A DNA stretch of 64,000 nucleotides from assembly GCF_947504105.1 (NCBI RefSeq), contig NZ_CANNGP010000013.1, forward strand, positions 31,752-95,751. Direction: 5' to 3'. Positions 26,188-35,507 of this stretch are shown piece by piece. Made by a program: the position numbers and the translations under genes. The stretch comes from an uncultured Tateyamaria sp. GTDB taxonomy: Bacteria > Pseudomonadota > Alphaproteobacteria > Rhodobacterales > Rhodobacteraceae. How positions within the stretch are numbered: position 1 is the first letter of the stretch; each line of letters opens with the position of its first letter. A model generated the notes under the pieces. It had not been told where the DNA came from. It made no database searches and worked only from the letters and a program-made list of their open reading frames with translations.

Positions 26188-27608
26188 CCCGCCCGTGCAG
26201 CATAGGTGCGGAGCATGTGGGCGTCATAAAGCGGCATCGCCATGACCTCGTCCCCAATGACTGTCGTGGCGGGGGAGAGGTAACGTACGCCGGGTGCTCC
26301 GGTTTTGCATTGCGGACCTACAGTCAGACCTTTTGAGACTGGACAGGTTCCGATCAGGCCCTGGGCGAGCATGTTTTCGGTCAGAGGGTCGTAGTGAGAG
26401 GTCGGCCCGGCGCCCGCACAGTTTATGACAAATCCGGTGCTGTGCACTATCTCGCCTCCGCCAGCGTCGACGATCCGTACTTTGGCCCCATCTGGCCCAT
26501 GCTCAATGGCTTTGACTGCGCCTTTAATCATCCGTGCACCGCCCTCTTCAACCAGCCTGTGCATGTCCATGATCGTGTCTCGCGTGCCGCCTCGCAACCA
26601 GAAGCGCAGCTGCGCCGGGACGCGTCGGGCCTGATCTGCATCATCGATGTAGTTGGTGAGCGGATTCGCCAGGAAATGCGCGCGAAAGCCTGCCCGGATC
26701 TCACGCATTTCGTCTCCGGCCTTTTGGGCCAAATCAATCTCGCGCTGGACTTCGGCCAGGAAAGTTTCAGCCGCGCCATGCCCGGATGACAGATTGGGGC
26801 GGGTCAGTTTGCGGGGTAAACGGGGGACAAGCGCCGCGGGAATTTCACCATCAGGGGCGCAGGCAACAAAGCGCAACTGTTCTTCGGGGATCAGGCTTTG
26901 ACACAGGCGCAGCACATCAAGCATCGCCGCATTCCCACCGATGCAGAAAACCTCGGCTCCACGTTTGATGTGTTCCGCGATCTCTTCCTCGTTTCCAAAG
27001 ACGCTTGGGACGGCAAATGCGCCGTCATCGCCTTCGATACGCAGAGTGGACGGACCGCCGGGAGCAACGTCCACGGCTCGGGCTGTGATCGTGCGACCGG
27101 CTTCGGTCTGGACAGTCGTGCCATCTGATCCGCTTTGCAGGGTGAGGGCACAATCGTTGATCAAGGTCACGTGTACACCCCGATCCCTGTGGCGCGCCAA
27201 AGCCTCTTTGGCCTGTTCCTCCATGAAATCACCGTAGAATTCGCGGGGTGCATTTACGCCATAAACATCCCCTGCATTCACCAGTGGTTGCGCCGCTGCC
27301 ATCCAATTCGGGGCGCGTCCCGACATCGTCTCGGCCACCATGCCCCAGCGGTCGGAAAGCCAGCGGGCAAAGGTCGGGTCGATGTCGTCCGCAGGCGAGT
27401 TGAGCAAATAGGCGTATCGCCACGGCGTGCCGGCTGTGCCCTTTGCATATGCGGCACCTCGGCCAAGTTGAGACGCGTTCCGCCCCAGCACGACGAGGTG
27501 ATCTCCGGCGTCAAGGCTGCATTGTTCGACGAAAGCGAGGGCAGTGATTCCATCTCCCACGACGAGGCGGGTCGCCTTGCTTGGCGTTTTGGCGTGTGGG
27601 TCGCGCAT
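26184..27608 (-). CDS. FAD/NAD(P)-binding protein (NAD_binding_9 type)
   Basis: The 474-residue protein starts with a dinucleotide fold (R-L-V-V-G-D-G-I-T-A-L-A-F) and contains L-L-N-S-P-A-D-D, a second pyridine-nucleotide-like site near residue 220 (F-C-I-G-G-N-A-A-M-L-D-V) and a C-terminal V-I-N-C-A-G-A-G-P. This order fits the large FAD-NAD(P)-binding family often found with amino-acid or sugar-acid genes; no substrate is known. Its stop overlaps that of denD, and it shares its strand with the GntR gene 104 bases upstream. Confidence 0.78.
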   Translation of the reverse strand: MRDPHAKTPSKATRLVVGDGITALAFVEQCSLDAGDHLVVLGRNASQLGRGAAYAKGTAGTPWRYAYLLNSPADDIDPTFARWLSDRWGMVAETMSGRAPNWMAAAQPLVNAGDVYGVNAPREFYGDFMEEQAKEALARHRDRGVHVTLINDCALTLQSGSDGTTVQTEAGRTITARAVDVAPGGPSTLRIEGDDGAFAVPSVFGNEEEIAEHIKRGAEVFCIGGNAAMLDVLRLCQSLIPEEQLRFVACAPDGEIPAALVPRLPRKLTRPNLSSGHGAAETFLAEVQREIDLAQKAGDEMREIRAGFRAHFLANPLTNYIDDADQARRVPAQLRFWLRGGTRDTIMDMHRLVEEGGARMIKGAVKAIEHGPDGAKVRIVDAGGGEIVHSTGFVINCAGAGPTSHYDPLTENMLAQGLIGTCPVSKGLTVGPQCKTGAPGVRYLSPATTVIGDEVMAMPLYDAHMLRTYAARAG

Positions 27609-27712
27609 TTTTAGCTACTGCCTGAATTCGGGGTTGGAGTGGCGTAGGGTGTTAGGCAGCGAAAGGGCGAAGGTCAACGCGACCTGCGTGCAGGCTGTGG
27701 ATCGCCGTTGCG

Positions 27713-28369
27713 TCAGGCCGGTTCGATCTGGTCCGCATCCATCAGGTGCCTCGCCAGATGATCGTGAATCTTCTGTCGGGTCAGATCTTCGTCCCCGGCC
27801 ATCGCAGCATCCAGAATATGCTGATGGTGCATTATGTTGTTCGAGATGAAATTGAAGTCACGGTCCTCCACCATCAATTGCTGGCGGAACCGGCAGTACA
27901 CACGGTGATGGGTATCGATCAGGGTCTGCGATCCGCAGGCCGAAATGAGCGTTTCATGGAACTGTGCTTCGGCCCCGAACCACAGATCGACAAAAGGTGA
28001 TCGGTCGGTCGCGGTGTTCAGCCGCATTTCAAGGTGGCTGAGCTGGTGATGGGCGGCAGTCAAACGGGCCTCCCACGCGACACCGCCGCGCCGGATCGAC
28101 ATCACTGTACCTTCGGCCTCAAGGAGCACACGGAGATGCGTCAATTCGTGAATCACTTCCCGCGATTTTTTCGGAACGCGGAAACCGCGCTGTTCCTGAA
28201 ACTCAACCAGACCTAGAGTCGACAGTCTGAACAACACCTCCCGAATCGTGCTGGCAGAGCAGCCAAACTCCTGTCGCAGATGTTCGGCGCGTACCTTTTG
28301 CCCATGCTCAAAAGCGTTCGTCATGAGGCGATAACGCAGGGTTTCGAAGATGTCGGTATCGTAGGGCAT
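27713..28369 (-). CDS. GntR family transcriptional regulator (FCD domain)
   Basis: The 218-residue protein has an N-terminal winged helix (about residues 5-70, with V-R-A-E-H-L-R-Q-E-F-G-C-S-A-S-T-I-R-E-V-type recognition helix) and a C-terminal all-helical FCD domain. The FCD metal-ligand pattern is visible as an Asp/Glu-rich start, then F-H-E-T-L near 133 and H-H-Q-H near 177 with a terminal D-H-L-A-R-H. FCD regulators sense organic acids, often hexuronates or keto acids. It is divergent from the TRAP operon and is the likely regulator of it. Confidence 0.9.
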   Translation of the reverse strand: MPYDTDIFETLRYRLMTNAFEHGQKVRAEHLRQEFGCSASTIREVLFRLSTLGLVEFQEQRGFRVPKKSREVIHELTHLRVLLEAEGTVMSIRRGGVAWEARLTAAHHQLSHLEMRLNTATDRSPFVDLWFGAEAQFHETLISACGSQTLIDTHHRVYCRFRQQLMVEDRDFNFISNNIMHHQHILDAAMAGDEDLTRQKIHDHLARHLMDADQIEPA

Positions 28370-28566
28370 GGGTCGTATGAACTCGTGAAGTGCCTCCTTC
28401 GATAAATCACGAAATCTCGAAATTCCATCAAAATCTCAAAAATAGCTCTAATTTCATTTTTCTGTTGTCCGATGGGGGCAACTACGCATAGCCTTCCCTC
28501 ACGACACAACAAGGTGGGCGTTCGAACCTGCCAGGTGCACACACATAAAATGTCAGGGAGGATGAC

Positions 28567-29592
28567 ATGACATTTCTGAAGAAGGCGGCCTCGGTCGCCG
28601 CCGTAGCTGCACTCGCAGCCACCACAGCGCTGACAGCGTCGGCAGAAACAACGAAGCTACGGATCCAGACTCATTATGCCCCCGAGACGGTCTCGGGCAA
28701 GCTCGCCGCGCAATATATGGAAGACATCCAGACGATGTCGGGCGGCGAGATCGAAGTCGAGATGTTCTACAGCTCTTCCGTCGTGAAGTCGGTTGAGACG
28801 TTCGATGCGGCCGCAACTGGTATCCTGGACTGCGATATGACTGGTGCTGGCTATCAAGTCGGCAAGAACTCGGCTTTCCAGTTCGTGGGCGACATCATGG
28901 GTGGCTATTCGACACCATACCAGCAGCTGTCGTGGCTGTATTTTGGTGGCGGTCGCGAAGCTGCGGCACCTCTGTACAACAAGTTCGGCATGGAGCTGAT
29001 CGGCTGGTGGGTGTACGGTCAGGAATCCTTTGCATCCTCCAAGCCGATCGAGAAAGTCGCAGACTTCAAAGACTGGAAATTCCGGTCGCCCCCCGGCATG
29101 GAAACAAAGATCTTTGAAAAACTGGGCGCGTCGCCCATCGTGATGGACTTTACCGAGATCTTTACCGCGCTGGAAACAGGCATCATCGACGGTGCGGACG
29201 CTTCGGGTCTGGCCAACAACGTGGGCTTGGGTCTGTATGACATTGTGAAATATGCCAACTTCCCTGGTTTCCACTCGATGCCGTCGGATCACCTGGCGTG
29301 CAACAAAGCCGTTTTCGACGCGATGCCTGAATCGCATCAGCGCATCATGAAGGTGGCCATGGAAGCGCTCGCTCTGCGCACCGCACTGACCTTCGAGAAG
29401 AAGAACGCCGAAGCTGCAGCCCAGCTGCGGGAGCAAGGCGTGACGCTGAGCCAGTGGGCACCTGAAGAGCTGGCCAAGTTCCGTGCTGCCGCACAGGCCA
29501 CATGGCCTGAGTTCGCAGACACGCCTGAAGCCAAGGCGCTGGTCGAAGCACACCTGACCTACCTCGGTCAATTGGGCCTCGTCTCTGAGTAA
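28567..29592 (+). CDS. dctP: TRAP transporter substrate-binding protein DctP
   Basis: The 341-residue protein has a signal peptide ending at about A-S-A-E (residue 26) and the DctP pattern, including L-R-I-Q-T-H-Y at the first strand, a W-K-F-R-S-P-P-G-M-E segment near residue 175 with the carboxylate-binding arginine, and G-I-I-D-G-A-D near 210. TRAP systems use sodium gradients to take up organic and sugar acids. The operon content (uxaA, kdgK) suggests a hexuronate or aldonate ligand. A strong AGGGAGGATGAC ribosome site precedes the ATG. Confidence 0.94.
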   Translation: MTFLKKAASVAAVAALAATTALTASAETTKLRIQTHYAPETVSGKLAAQYMEDIQTMSGGEIEVEMFYSSSVVKSVETFDAAATGILDCDMTGAGYQVGKNSAFQFVGDIMGGYSTPYQQLSWLYFGGGREAAAPLYNKFGMELIGWWVYGQESFASSKPIEKVADFKDWKFRSPPGMETKIFEKLGASPIVMDFTEIFTALETGIIDGADASGLANNVGLGLYDIVKYANFPGFHSMPSDHLACNKAVFDAMPESHQRIMKVAMEALALRTALTFEKKNAEAAAQLREQGVTLSQWAPEELAKFRAAAQATWPEFADTPEAKALVEAHLTYLGQLGLVSE

Positions 29593-29600
29593 GCGACCCT

Positions 29601-29627
29601 TTGGGGTCCCGCCACGCGGGGCCCCAA
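29601..29627 (+). terminator. strong hairpin between dctP and dctQ
   Basis: A 12-bp stem (29601-29612 with 29616-29627, one G-T pair) closes a three-base CAC loop eight bases after the dctP stop. The T-poor tail suggests partial termination or protection of the dctP message, which would give more binding protein than permease, a common arrangement in binding-protein operons. Confidence 0.65.
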
Positions 29628-29691
29628 GTCACCCGCCGCAAATCAAGGCAAGATGCGCGCGGGTTTTTTCATACCATAGGGGGATTTCGCG

Positions 29692-30582
29692 ATGCAGGTG
29701 CGCTCCGGCACTCCGATAGAGTGGCTTGTGCCATTGGCATTCATCTTTTGCGCGGGCTGGGTAGTCTGGCACATGCCAGCCTTCACGCTCGACTTCTATC
29801 CCCCAACCGACGAATCCCAGTTCGATAAGTTATCGGCTCTATTCAAACGCAATGATGTCACCCCCAATATGGGCGGGCTGTTCGGCGGCTTTGCTGACAT
29901 CGTGGACTGGCTTGCTGCCATAGGTGTTGTTGCCTTCGGGTATCTCGGTATCCGAACTGTGCAGCGTGCAGGCATGGAATTTGAAAGCTGGCGTGCTGCG
30001 GACCGATTGGCCGTCTTCATCGGGCGCGTCACTATGATGTTGATCGTGCTTCTGACCAGCGTGATGCTGTACGAAGTGATCCTACGCTATGTGTTTGAGG
30101 CACCAACGCTCTGGGCCAATGAACTCAGTCTGTGGTTGGCGGGCTTTGTGTTCCTCTGCGCAGGCCTTTATGCCATGCAGCAGCGCAGCCACATTCGCAT
30201 TGTTCTTTTGTACGACGCGGTTCCGCGCTCGGTGCAACGGATCTTCGACACTATCTCGACCGTGCTTATCGTCGTCTTCGCTTTCTTCCTGATCTACGGA
30301 GGGTATGGCGAGGCGTTCGACAAGTTCTACCGTTGGGAGACCTTCGGTACCGCCTTTGACCCGCCCATTCCCGCCACGATGAAGCCAATGGTGCTGTTTG
30401 TCGTCGGCATGGTGGCTATTCAGGCTGTCATCAACCTGGTCTCTGATTGGAATGCCGAGGAAGTGCATTACGGGGGCGAAGACCTTGATGAAGAAGAGAT
30501 CGAGCGCATCAAGGCGCAAGTTGCAAACGAAGGGGTCGGCGACCTCGACGTGACCGGCCAACACGTGTCGACAAAGGACTAA
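29692..30582 (+). CDS. dctQ: TRAP transporter small permease (DctQ) with N-terminal extension
   Basis: The 296-residue protein is longer than the usual 160-200 residues of DctQ. Membrane segments are seen at about residues 10-30, 65-80, 103-128, 143-162, 185-205 and 228-250. The last four correspond to the standard DctQ four-helix core, with Y-E-V-I-L-R-Y-V-F and W-A-N-E-L-S-L-W-L as the conserved signature. The first two helices form an extra N-terminal module of unknown use. It is followed by dctM after four bases. Confidence 0.88.
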   Translation: MQVRSGTPIEWLVPLAFIFCAGWVVWHMPAFTLDFYPPTDESQFDKLSALFKRNDVTPNMGGLFGGFADIVDWLAAIGVVAFGYLGIRTVQRAGMEFESWRAADRLAVFIGRVTMMLIVLLTSVMLYEVILRYVFEAPTLWANELSLWLAGFVFLCAGLYAMQQRSHIRIVLLYDAVPRSVQRIFDTISTVLIVVFAFFLIYGGYGEAFDKFYRWETFGTAFDPPIPATMKPMVLFVVGMVAIQAVINLVSDWNAEEVHYGGEDLDEEEIERIKAQVANEGVGDLDVTGQHVSTKD

Positions 30583-30586
30583 GCCC

Positions 30587-32209
30587 ATGGATATCGGTAC
30601 TATTTCGCTTGTCCTGATGCTGGGGCTGATCCTTCTCCTTGCTATCGGAATGCCCCTTGGTCTGGCCTCTGCCATCCTTGCGGTGGGCGTGCTGGTCATG
30701 AAATTCGAGCCGGAGCTGTTGCTCGCCCCATGGACTTTTGGTGACGGCATTCTGACCGGACGACCGGGGGCAGGGCCGCTCAATATCCTTGCCCAGCGAA
30801 TATACGGGCTCTTAACGGACTATGTCCTCATATCCATTCCGCTCTTCATCTTTATGGCAGCATTGCTGGAACGCTCGGGCATCGCGAAAGAGATGTATTC
30901 GTCCCTGAACATCTGGCTGAACCGGACCCGGGGCGGCATCGCCATTGTGACATCCATCATGGCCGTCATCATGGCTGCGATGTCAGGTATTATCGGGGGC
31001 GAAGTGGTCCTGTTGGGGTTGATCGCTCTGCCACAGATGCTGCGGCTTGGCTACAATCAGAACCTCGCCATCGGGGTAATCTGCGCGTCGGGTTCCCTTG
31101 GGACGATGATCCCGCCATCGATCGTGCTGATCATCTACGGTCTGATCACCGAAACCTCGATCAAGGCATTGTTCACGGCGTCCTTCATCCCCGGGTTCAT
31201 GCTGGCGTCGTTCATCATCATCTACATCATCATTCGCACACAGCTGCGGCCCGAAGATGCGCCTCTGCCCGGCCCGGTCGAAGGCGAGCCGCAAGGGCGT
31301 GAAAAAACAGCTCTGTTCTTTGCTTTCCTGAACGTGGTTGTCGGCGGGTTTTCGGCAGCCTTGTTCCTGCGCGCCAGTTTCTTTGAATTCTCTGGCTCGA
31401 ATGCAGACAACACGGGTGATGCGGCGTTCTGGGGCACCGCCGAATACATCGGTATCTTTGGCGGTATGCTGGCGGTGAGCGTTGTTTTGGCCCTGTTCGT
31501 ATTTGGCCGGACCCGTACCGCGTTGGGCTGGTCGATGGGTAAAGGTCTTGTGCCGCCCATCGTTGTGATCGGGGTTGTCATGGGGTCGATCTATGGCGGT
31601 ATCACCGGCATCACTGAGGCTGCAGGTATGGGTGCCATGGCCGTGTTCGTGATCGCCTTTCTGCGCGGCGAGGCGTCGTTCGATCTTGTGTGGGAATCGC
31701 TGATGCGCACACTCAAGTCCACGGGAACGATAATCTGGGTGACCATTGGTGCTACGGCCTTGGCCGGGGCCTATACCATCGCAGGCGGTCCAACATATGT
31801 GGCCGATTTCATTGTCGGGTCCGAACTGCCGACCATGCTGGTCATCCTGATGATGATGGTGATCCTGCTGTTCATGGGCGCGTTCATGGATTGGGTGGGG
31901 ATCGTGTTGCTCATCATCCCTGTGTTCCTGCCAATCGTACTGAAGTTGCCGATTGACGAGATTGGCCTGTTTGGTGAACTGAACCCGCGCCATGTGGCGA
32001 TCTGGTTCGGGGTTGTGTTCTGTATGAACATGCAGGTGTCGTTCCTGTCCCCGCCCTTTGGTCCTGCTGCGTTCTACCTGAAATCCGTGGCACCGCCGCA
32101 CATCAAGTTGACTGACATCTTCAAAGGGTTCCTGCCCTTTATCGGCATCCAGCTGATTGCCCTGTCGGTACTGCTGATCTGGCCGCCGATCATCTCGATC
32201 TTGCTCTAG
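30587..32209 (+). CDS. dctM: TRAP transporter large permease (DctM)
   Basis: The 540-residue membrane protein has the many-helix DctM fold. Signature pieces include G-M-P-L-G-L-A-S-A at the first helix, P-L-F-I-F-M-A-A-L-L-E-R-S-G-I-A near residue 85, G-S-L-G-T-M-I-P-P-S-I near 167 and G-G-I-T-G-I-T-E-A-A near 335. The usual length is about 430 residues; here a hydrophobic insert of roughly 80-100 residues lies at about 215-310. It forms the transport channel with DctQ and DctP. Confidence 0.93.
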   Translation: MDIGTISLVLMLGLILLLAIGMPLGLASAILAVGVLVMKFEPELLLAPWTFGDGILTGRPGAGPLNILAQRIYGLLTDYVLISIPLFIFMAALLERSGIAKEMYSSLNIWLNRTRGGIAIVTSIMAVIMAAMSGIIGGEVVLLGLIALPQMLRLGYNQNLAIGVICASGSLGTMIPPSIVLIIYGLITETSIKALFTASFIPGFMLASFIIIYIIIRTQLRPEDAPLPGPVEGEPQGREKTALFFAFLNVVVGGFSAALFLRASFFEFSGSNADNTGDAAFWGTAEYIGIFGGMLAVSVVLALFVFGRTRTALGWSMGKGLVPPIVVIGVVMGSIYGGITGITEAAGMGAMAVFVIAFLRGEASFDLVWESLMRTLKSTGTIIWVTIGATALAGAYTIAGGPTYVADFIVGSELPTMLVILMMMVILLFMGAFMDWVGIVLLIIPVFLPIVLKLPIDEIGLFGELNPRHVAIWFGVVFCMNMQVSFLSPPFGPAAFYLKSVAPPHIKLTDIFKGFLPFIGIQLIALSVLLIWPPIISILL

Positions 32210-32220
32210 GGGTTTGTGGC

Positions 32221-33720
32221 GTGGACTACATTCGCCTTGATCCGTCCGACACCGTTGTCACCGCCACCCGCGCCCTCGCGGTTGGCGTGGATATCGAGGA
32301 TGTGCGCACCCGTTCACTGATCCCGTCTGGTCACAAGGTTGCGACCCAGCGCATCGCCAAGGGCGCGCCAATCCGGAAATACGCACAGATTATTGGGTAT
32401 GCCGCGGAACCGATTGCGCCTGGTGATCATGTGCACACCCACAACGTCCAGTTTCGTGCGACAGATCAATCCTACGAATTTGCGACGAACCTGCGGCCTG
32501 TCCCCGCTGTTACACCGGACATGTTCATGGGCTACCGGCGCGAGAACGGGCAGGTTGGCACCCGGAATTATGTCGCCATCGTCACGTCAGTGAATTGCTC
32601 GGCCACCGCTGCACGGATGATTGCGGGGCATTTCACGCCCGAGCTGCTTTCCGACTATCCGAATGTGGATGGTGTTGTTGCCTTTGTGCACGGCACCGGC
32701 TGTGGCATGGCAGACAGTGGAGACGGGTTCGAGGCATTGCAGCGCGTCATGTGGGGCTACGCTCGTCATCCCAACCACGCCGGTGTGCTAATGGTCGGCT
32801 TGGGGTGCGAGATGAACCAGATCGACTGGCTGCTCGAAGCTTATGGTCTAAAGCAGGGGCCGTTATTCCAGACGATGAACATCCAGTCCGTGGCCGGACT
32901 GCGCAAGACGGTCGAAAAAGGGATCGAGAAAGTCGCCGCGATGCTGCCGCTGGCCAATCAGGCGACACGGCAGCCTTGCCCGGCATCGGAGCTAAAGGTG
33001 GCGTTGCAGTGCGGTGGATCAGATGCGTGGTCAGGGATCACGGCAAACCCGGCGCTGGGCTATGCTACGGACTTGCTCGTGGCACAGGGCGGCACAGGGG
33101 TGTTGGCCGAGACGCCTGAAATCTACGGAGCTGAGCATCTGTTGACCGCCCGCGCCGTCGATCAGGCGACCAGCGAACGGCTCATTGATCTGATCCGCTG
33201 GTGGGAGGACTACACAGCCCGCAACAAGGGCTCGATGGATAACAACCCCAGCCCGGGCAACAAGGCGGGCGGACTGACCACGATCCTCGAAAAGTCTCTT
33301 GGGGCTGCGGCCAAGGGCGGCACCACGCCCCTGACCGGAGTTTACAAATACGCTGATATCGTGCGGGCACGTGGCTTCACCTTCATGGATTCGCCGGGCT
33401 ATGACCCGGCCTCTGTCACAGGGCAGATCGCGGGGGGGTGCAACCTCGTCTGCTTCACCACCGGGCGTGGGTCGGCCTTTGGGTCGAAACCCGCGCCGAC
33501 GATCAAGGTCGCGACGAATACGGAAATGTATGGCCGCATGATCGAGGACATGGATGTGAACGCGGGCGCGATGCTAAGCGACGGCGTGTCGCTAGAGGAC
33601 AAGGGGCGCGAGATTTACGACCTGTTCTTGCGCGTCGCTTCAGGTGAAATGTCGAAATCCGAGGCGCAGGGCCTGGGCGACTATGAATTCGTGCCGTGGC
33701 AGATCGGGGCGGTGATGTGA
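32221..33720 (+). CDS. uxaA: altronate dehydratase family protein (SAF + UxaA)
   Basis: The 499-residue protein starts with a GTG and has a SAF domain of about 90 residues (I-P-S-G-H-K-V-A with I-R-K-Y-A-Q-I-I-G-Y) followed by the UxaA dehydratase domain (G-Y-R-R-E-N-G-Q-V-G-T-R-N-Y, F-V-H-G-T-G-C-G-M, L-G-C-E-M-N-Q and Q-C-G-G-S-D-A-W-S-G). These are the conserved metal and substrate residues of altronate and galactarate dehydratases. The expected reaction is D-altronate to 2-keto-3-deoxygluconate, the substrate of KdgK encoded later in the operon. Its stop overlaps the next ATG by one base. Confidence 0.9.
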   Translation: MDYIRLDPSDTVVTATRALAVGVDIEDVRTRSLIPSGHKVATQRIAKGAPIRKYAQIIGYAAEPIAPGDHVHTHNVQFRATDQSYEFATNLRPVPAVTPDMFMGYRRENGQVGTRNYVAIVTSVNCSATAARMIAGHFTPELLSDYPNVDGVVAFVHGTGCGMADSGDGFEALQRVMWGYARHPNHAGVLMVGLGCEMNQIDWLLEAYGLKQGPLFQTMNIQSVAGLRKTVEKGIEKVAAMLPLANQATRQPCPASELKVALQCGGSDAWSGITANPALGYATDLLVAQGGTGVLAETPEIYGAEHLLTARAVDQATSERLIDLIRWWEDYTARNKGSMDNNPSPGNKAGGLTTILEKSLGAAAKGGTTPLTGVYKYADIVRARGFTFMDSPGYDPASVTGQIAGGCNLVCFTTGRGSAFGSKPAPTIKVATNTEMYGRMIEDMDVNAGAMLSDGVSLEDKGREIYDLFLRVASGEMSKSEAQGLGDYEFVPWQIGAVM

Positions 33721-34616
33721 TGGAGTGCCTGACTGCTGATCAAAGAGCGCAATACGAGCACCAAGGCTACCTGCTGGTCGAAAACCAGGTACCAGAAGAG
33801 TGGTTGAGCAAGATCCGGGCCGAGATTGTGCGGTTCGAGGCCGAGGCGGCCATGATGACCAAAAGCAATGACCGGCTTGATCTGGAAGACAGTCACACGG
33901 CGGCGGATCCCCGTCTAAGGCGGATCAAGCTGCCACACACCATCTCGGACGTTGTGCAGGAGTTGATGTATTCGGATCACGTCCTGGCCCCGGCCCGGGA
34001 TCTGATCGGACCGAACCTGCGGCTCCACACCACAAAACTGAACATGAAATCAGCAGGTTATGGTGCCGCAGTCGAATGGCATCAGGACTACGCATTCTAT
34101 CCTCATACCAACGATGATATTTTAGCGATTGGTATCTGCATCGACAACATGGCCGAAGAAAATGGCCCGTTGATGGTATTCCCCGGCTCGCACAGGGGGC
34201 CTGTGTACGATCACCATGTTGACGGTGTGTTCGCCGGGGCGATGCTACCCGAAGCGAACGGGTTAGACATGGCAGACGCGGTTGCGCTGACCGGGTCAGC
34301 GGGGTCGATCAGTATTCATCACGGGCGGATCGTGCATGGGTCGGCGCTAAACACCTCGGACAGGGCGCGACGTATCCTGTTCTACGAGATGATGGCGGCG
34401 GATGCGTTTCCGATCATGGGCAGTATGACCAAGTGGGACGGGATCGAAGACTACAACACGCGCATGCTGTGCGGTGAACCGACCCTGACTCCGAGGCTGA
34501 AGGACATCCCGATCCGTATCCCGCAACCGCAGCCGGATGTGCCGATCTCGATCTATGAAATTCAGAAGGGGTTGAAGACACGCGCCTTCGACACCATTGG
34601 CAAAGAGGACACGTGA
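33720..34616 (+). CDS. phytanoyl-CoA dioxygenase (PhyH) family protein
   Basis: The 298-residue protein belongs to the Fe(II)/2-oxoglutarate-dependent PhyH family. The iron-binding facial triad is visible as W-H-Q-D-Y near residue 121 and S-I-H-H-G-R-I-V-H-G-S near 200, with R-R-I-L-F-Y as the likely oxoglutarate-binding arginine. It would hydroxylate a small molecule or oxidatively demethylate or deaminate one. Placement inside a uronate operon is unusual and suggests it opens up a modified substrate. The ATG at 33720 overlaps the uxaA stop; this start is preferred over one 24 bases upstream inside uxaA. Confidence 0.85.
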   Translation: MECLTADQRAQYEHQGYLLVENQVPEEWLSKIRAEIVRFEAEAAMMTKSNDRLDLEDSHTAADPRLRRIKLPHTISDVVQELMYSDHVLAPARDLIGPNLRLHTTKLNMKSAGYGAAVEWHQDYAFYPHTNDDILAIGICIDNMAEENGPLMVFPGSHRGPVYDHHVDGVFAGAMLPEANGLDMADAVALTGSAGSISIHHGRIVHGSALNTSDRARRILFYEMMAADAFPIMGSMTKWDGIEDYNTRMLCGEPTLTPRLKDIPIRIPQPQPDVPISIYEIQKGLKTRAFDTIGKEDT

Positions 34617-34617
34617 C

Positions 34618-35505
34618 ATGAGCAAACCGACAATCGGATTTATCGGCCTGGGCCTGATGGGTGGCGCCATGGTGGGACGCTTGCAGGATCAGGGATATGA
34701 CTTGACCGTCATCGCCAACCGGACGCGCACATATGTTGACCGCGCGGTTGAACGTGGCGCGACCGAGGTGACAACGGCCAAGGCGGTGACTGAGGCAAGC
34801 GACATCGTTATGCTGTGCATGGACACATCCGCCAATGTCGAAGCGCGGATGCGGGGGGCTGATGGCGTCATTGCAGGGTTGAAACCAGACGCTGTCGTGA
34901 TCGATTTCGGCACGTCGCTACCCGGTTCGACACGCACGCTAGGGAACGAAGTGGCCGCCGCTGGCGGACACTATCTGGATGCACCGCTGGGTCGAACGCC
35001 CGCCCACGCGGTTGATGGTTTGCTGAACATCATGTGCGCCGGTGACGAAGGGGCGTTCAACACCGTACGCCCCGTGCTGGACGATCTGGGCGAAAACGTC
35101 TTTCACCTCGGAGCCCTTGGATCCGGGCACACCATCAAACTGATCAACAATTTCTTTGGCATGACCGTCGCTAACGCGATGGCTGAAGCCTTTGCGATGG
35201 CTGATGTTGCCGGGGTGTCACGGCAAGAGTTGTACGATGTCATGGCCGCTGGCCCACTGAGATCCGGAATGATGGATTTTGTGAAGGGTTATGGCGTTGA
35301 CGGGGACCCGAACCAGCTGGCTTTTGCCATCAAGAACGCGGCCAAGGACGTTGGATACTATGCACAGATGGCGTCGGATGCGGGTGTCGAGTCGGTGATG
35401 TCGAAATGTGCTCTGGGCGCGTTAACGGACGCGCGGGACAATGGCCTGGCCGATGACATGGTGTCACAGATGGTCGACTACTACGCCGACCGGTTTAACG
35501 GCTAA
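34618..35505 (+). CDS. NAD(P)-dependent oxidoreductase, 3-hydroxyisobutyrate dehydrogenase family
   Basis: The 295-residue protein has G-F-I-G-L-G-L-M-G-G-A-M at the N-terminus, N-R-T after beta-2 (NADP type), D-A-P-L-G-R-T-P near residue 122 and a catalytic lysine in H-T-I-K-L-I-N-N-F near 172. It is related to the protein encoded at 24338, but the substrate loop differs (L-G-R-T-P instead of V-S-G-G-T), which suggests another substrate. Tartronate-semialdehyde reductases and related enzymes are family members. It lies two bases after the PhyH gene in the TRAP operon. Confidence 0.88.
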   Translation: MSKPTIGFIGLGLMGGAMVGRLQDQGYDLTVIANRTRTYVDRAVERGATEVTTAKAVTEASDIVMLCMDTSANVEARMRGADGVIAGLKPDAVVIDFGTSLPGSTRTLGNEVAAAGGHYLDAPLGRTPAHAVDGLLNIMCAGDEGAFNTVRPVLDDLGENVFHLGALGSGHTIKLINNFFGMTVANAMAEAFAMADVAGVSRQELYDVMAAGPLRSGMMDFVKGYGVDGDPNQLAFAIKNAAKDVGYYAQMASDAGVESVMSKCALGALTDARDNGLADDMVSQMVDYYADRFNG

Positions 35506-35507
35506 AG

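Noticed and set aside
28464..28482. Imperfect inverted repeat GTTGTCC-GATG-GGGGCAAC upstream of the TRAP operon as a GntR operator
   Set aside because: It is in the right place, but one mismatch in a short repeat and no known consensus for this regulator make it too weak to annotate.
30983..32101. 372-codon frame antisense to dctM, very His- and Asp-rich
   Set aside because: Composition is that of a complement to hydrophobic codons; no start site or domain.
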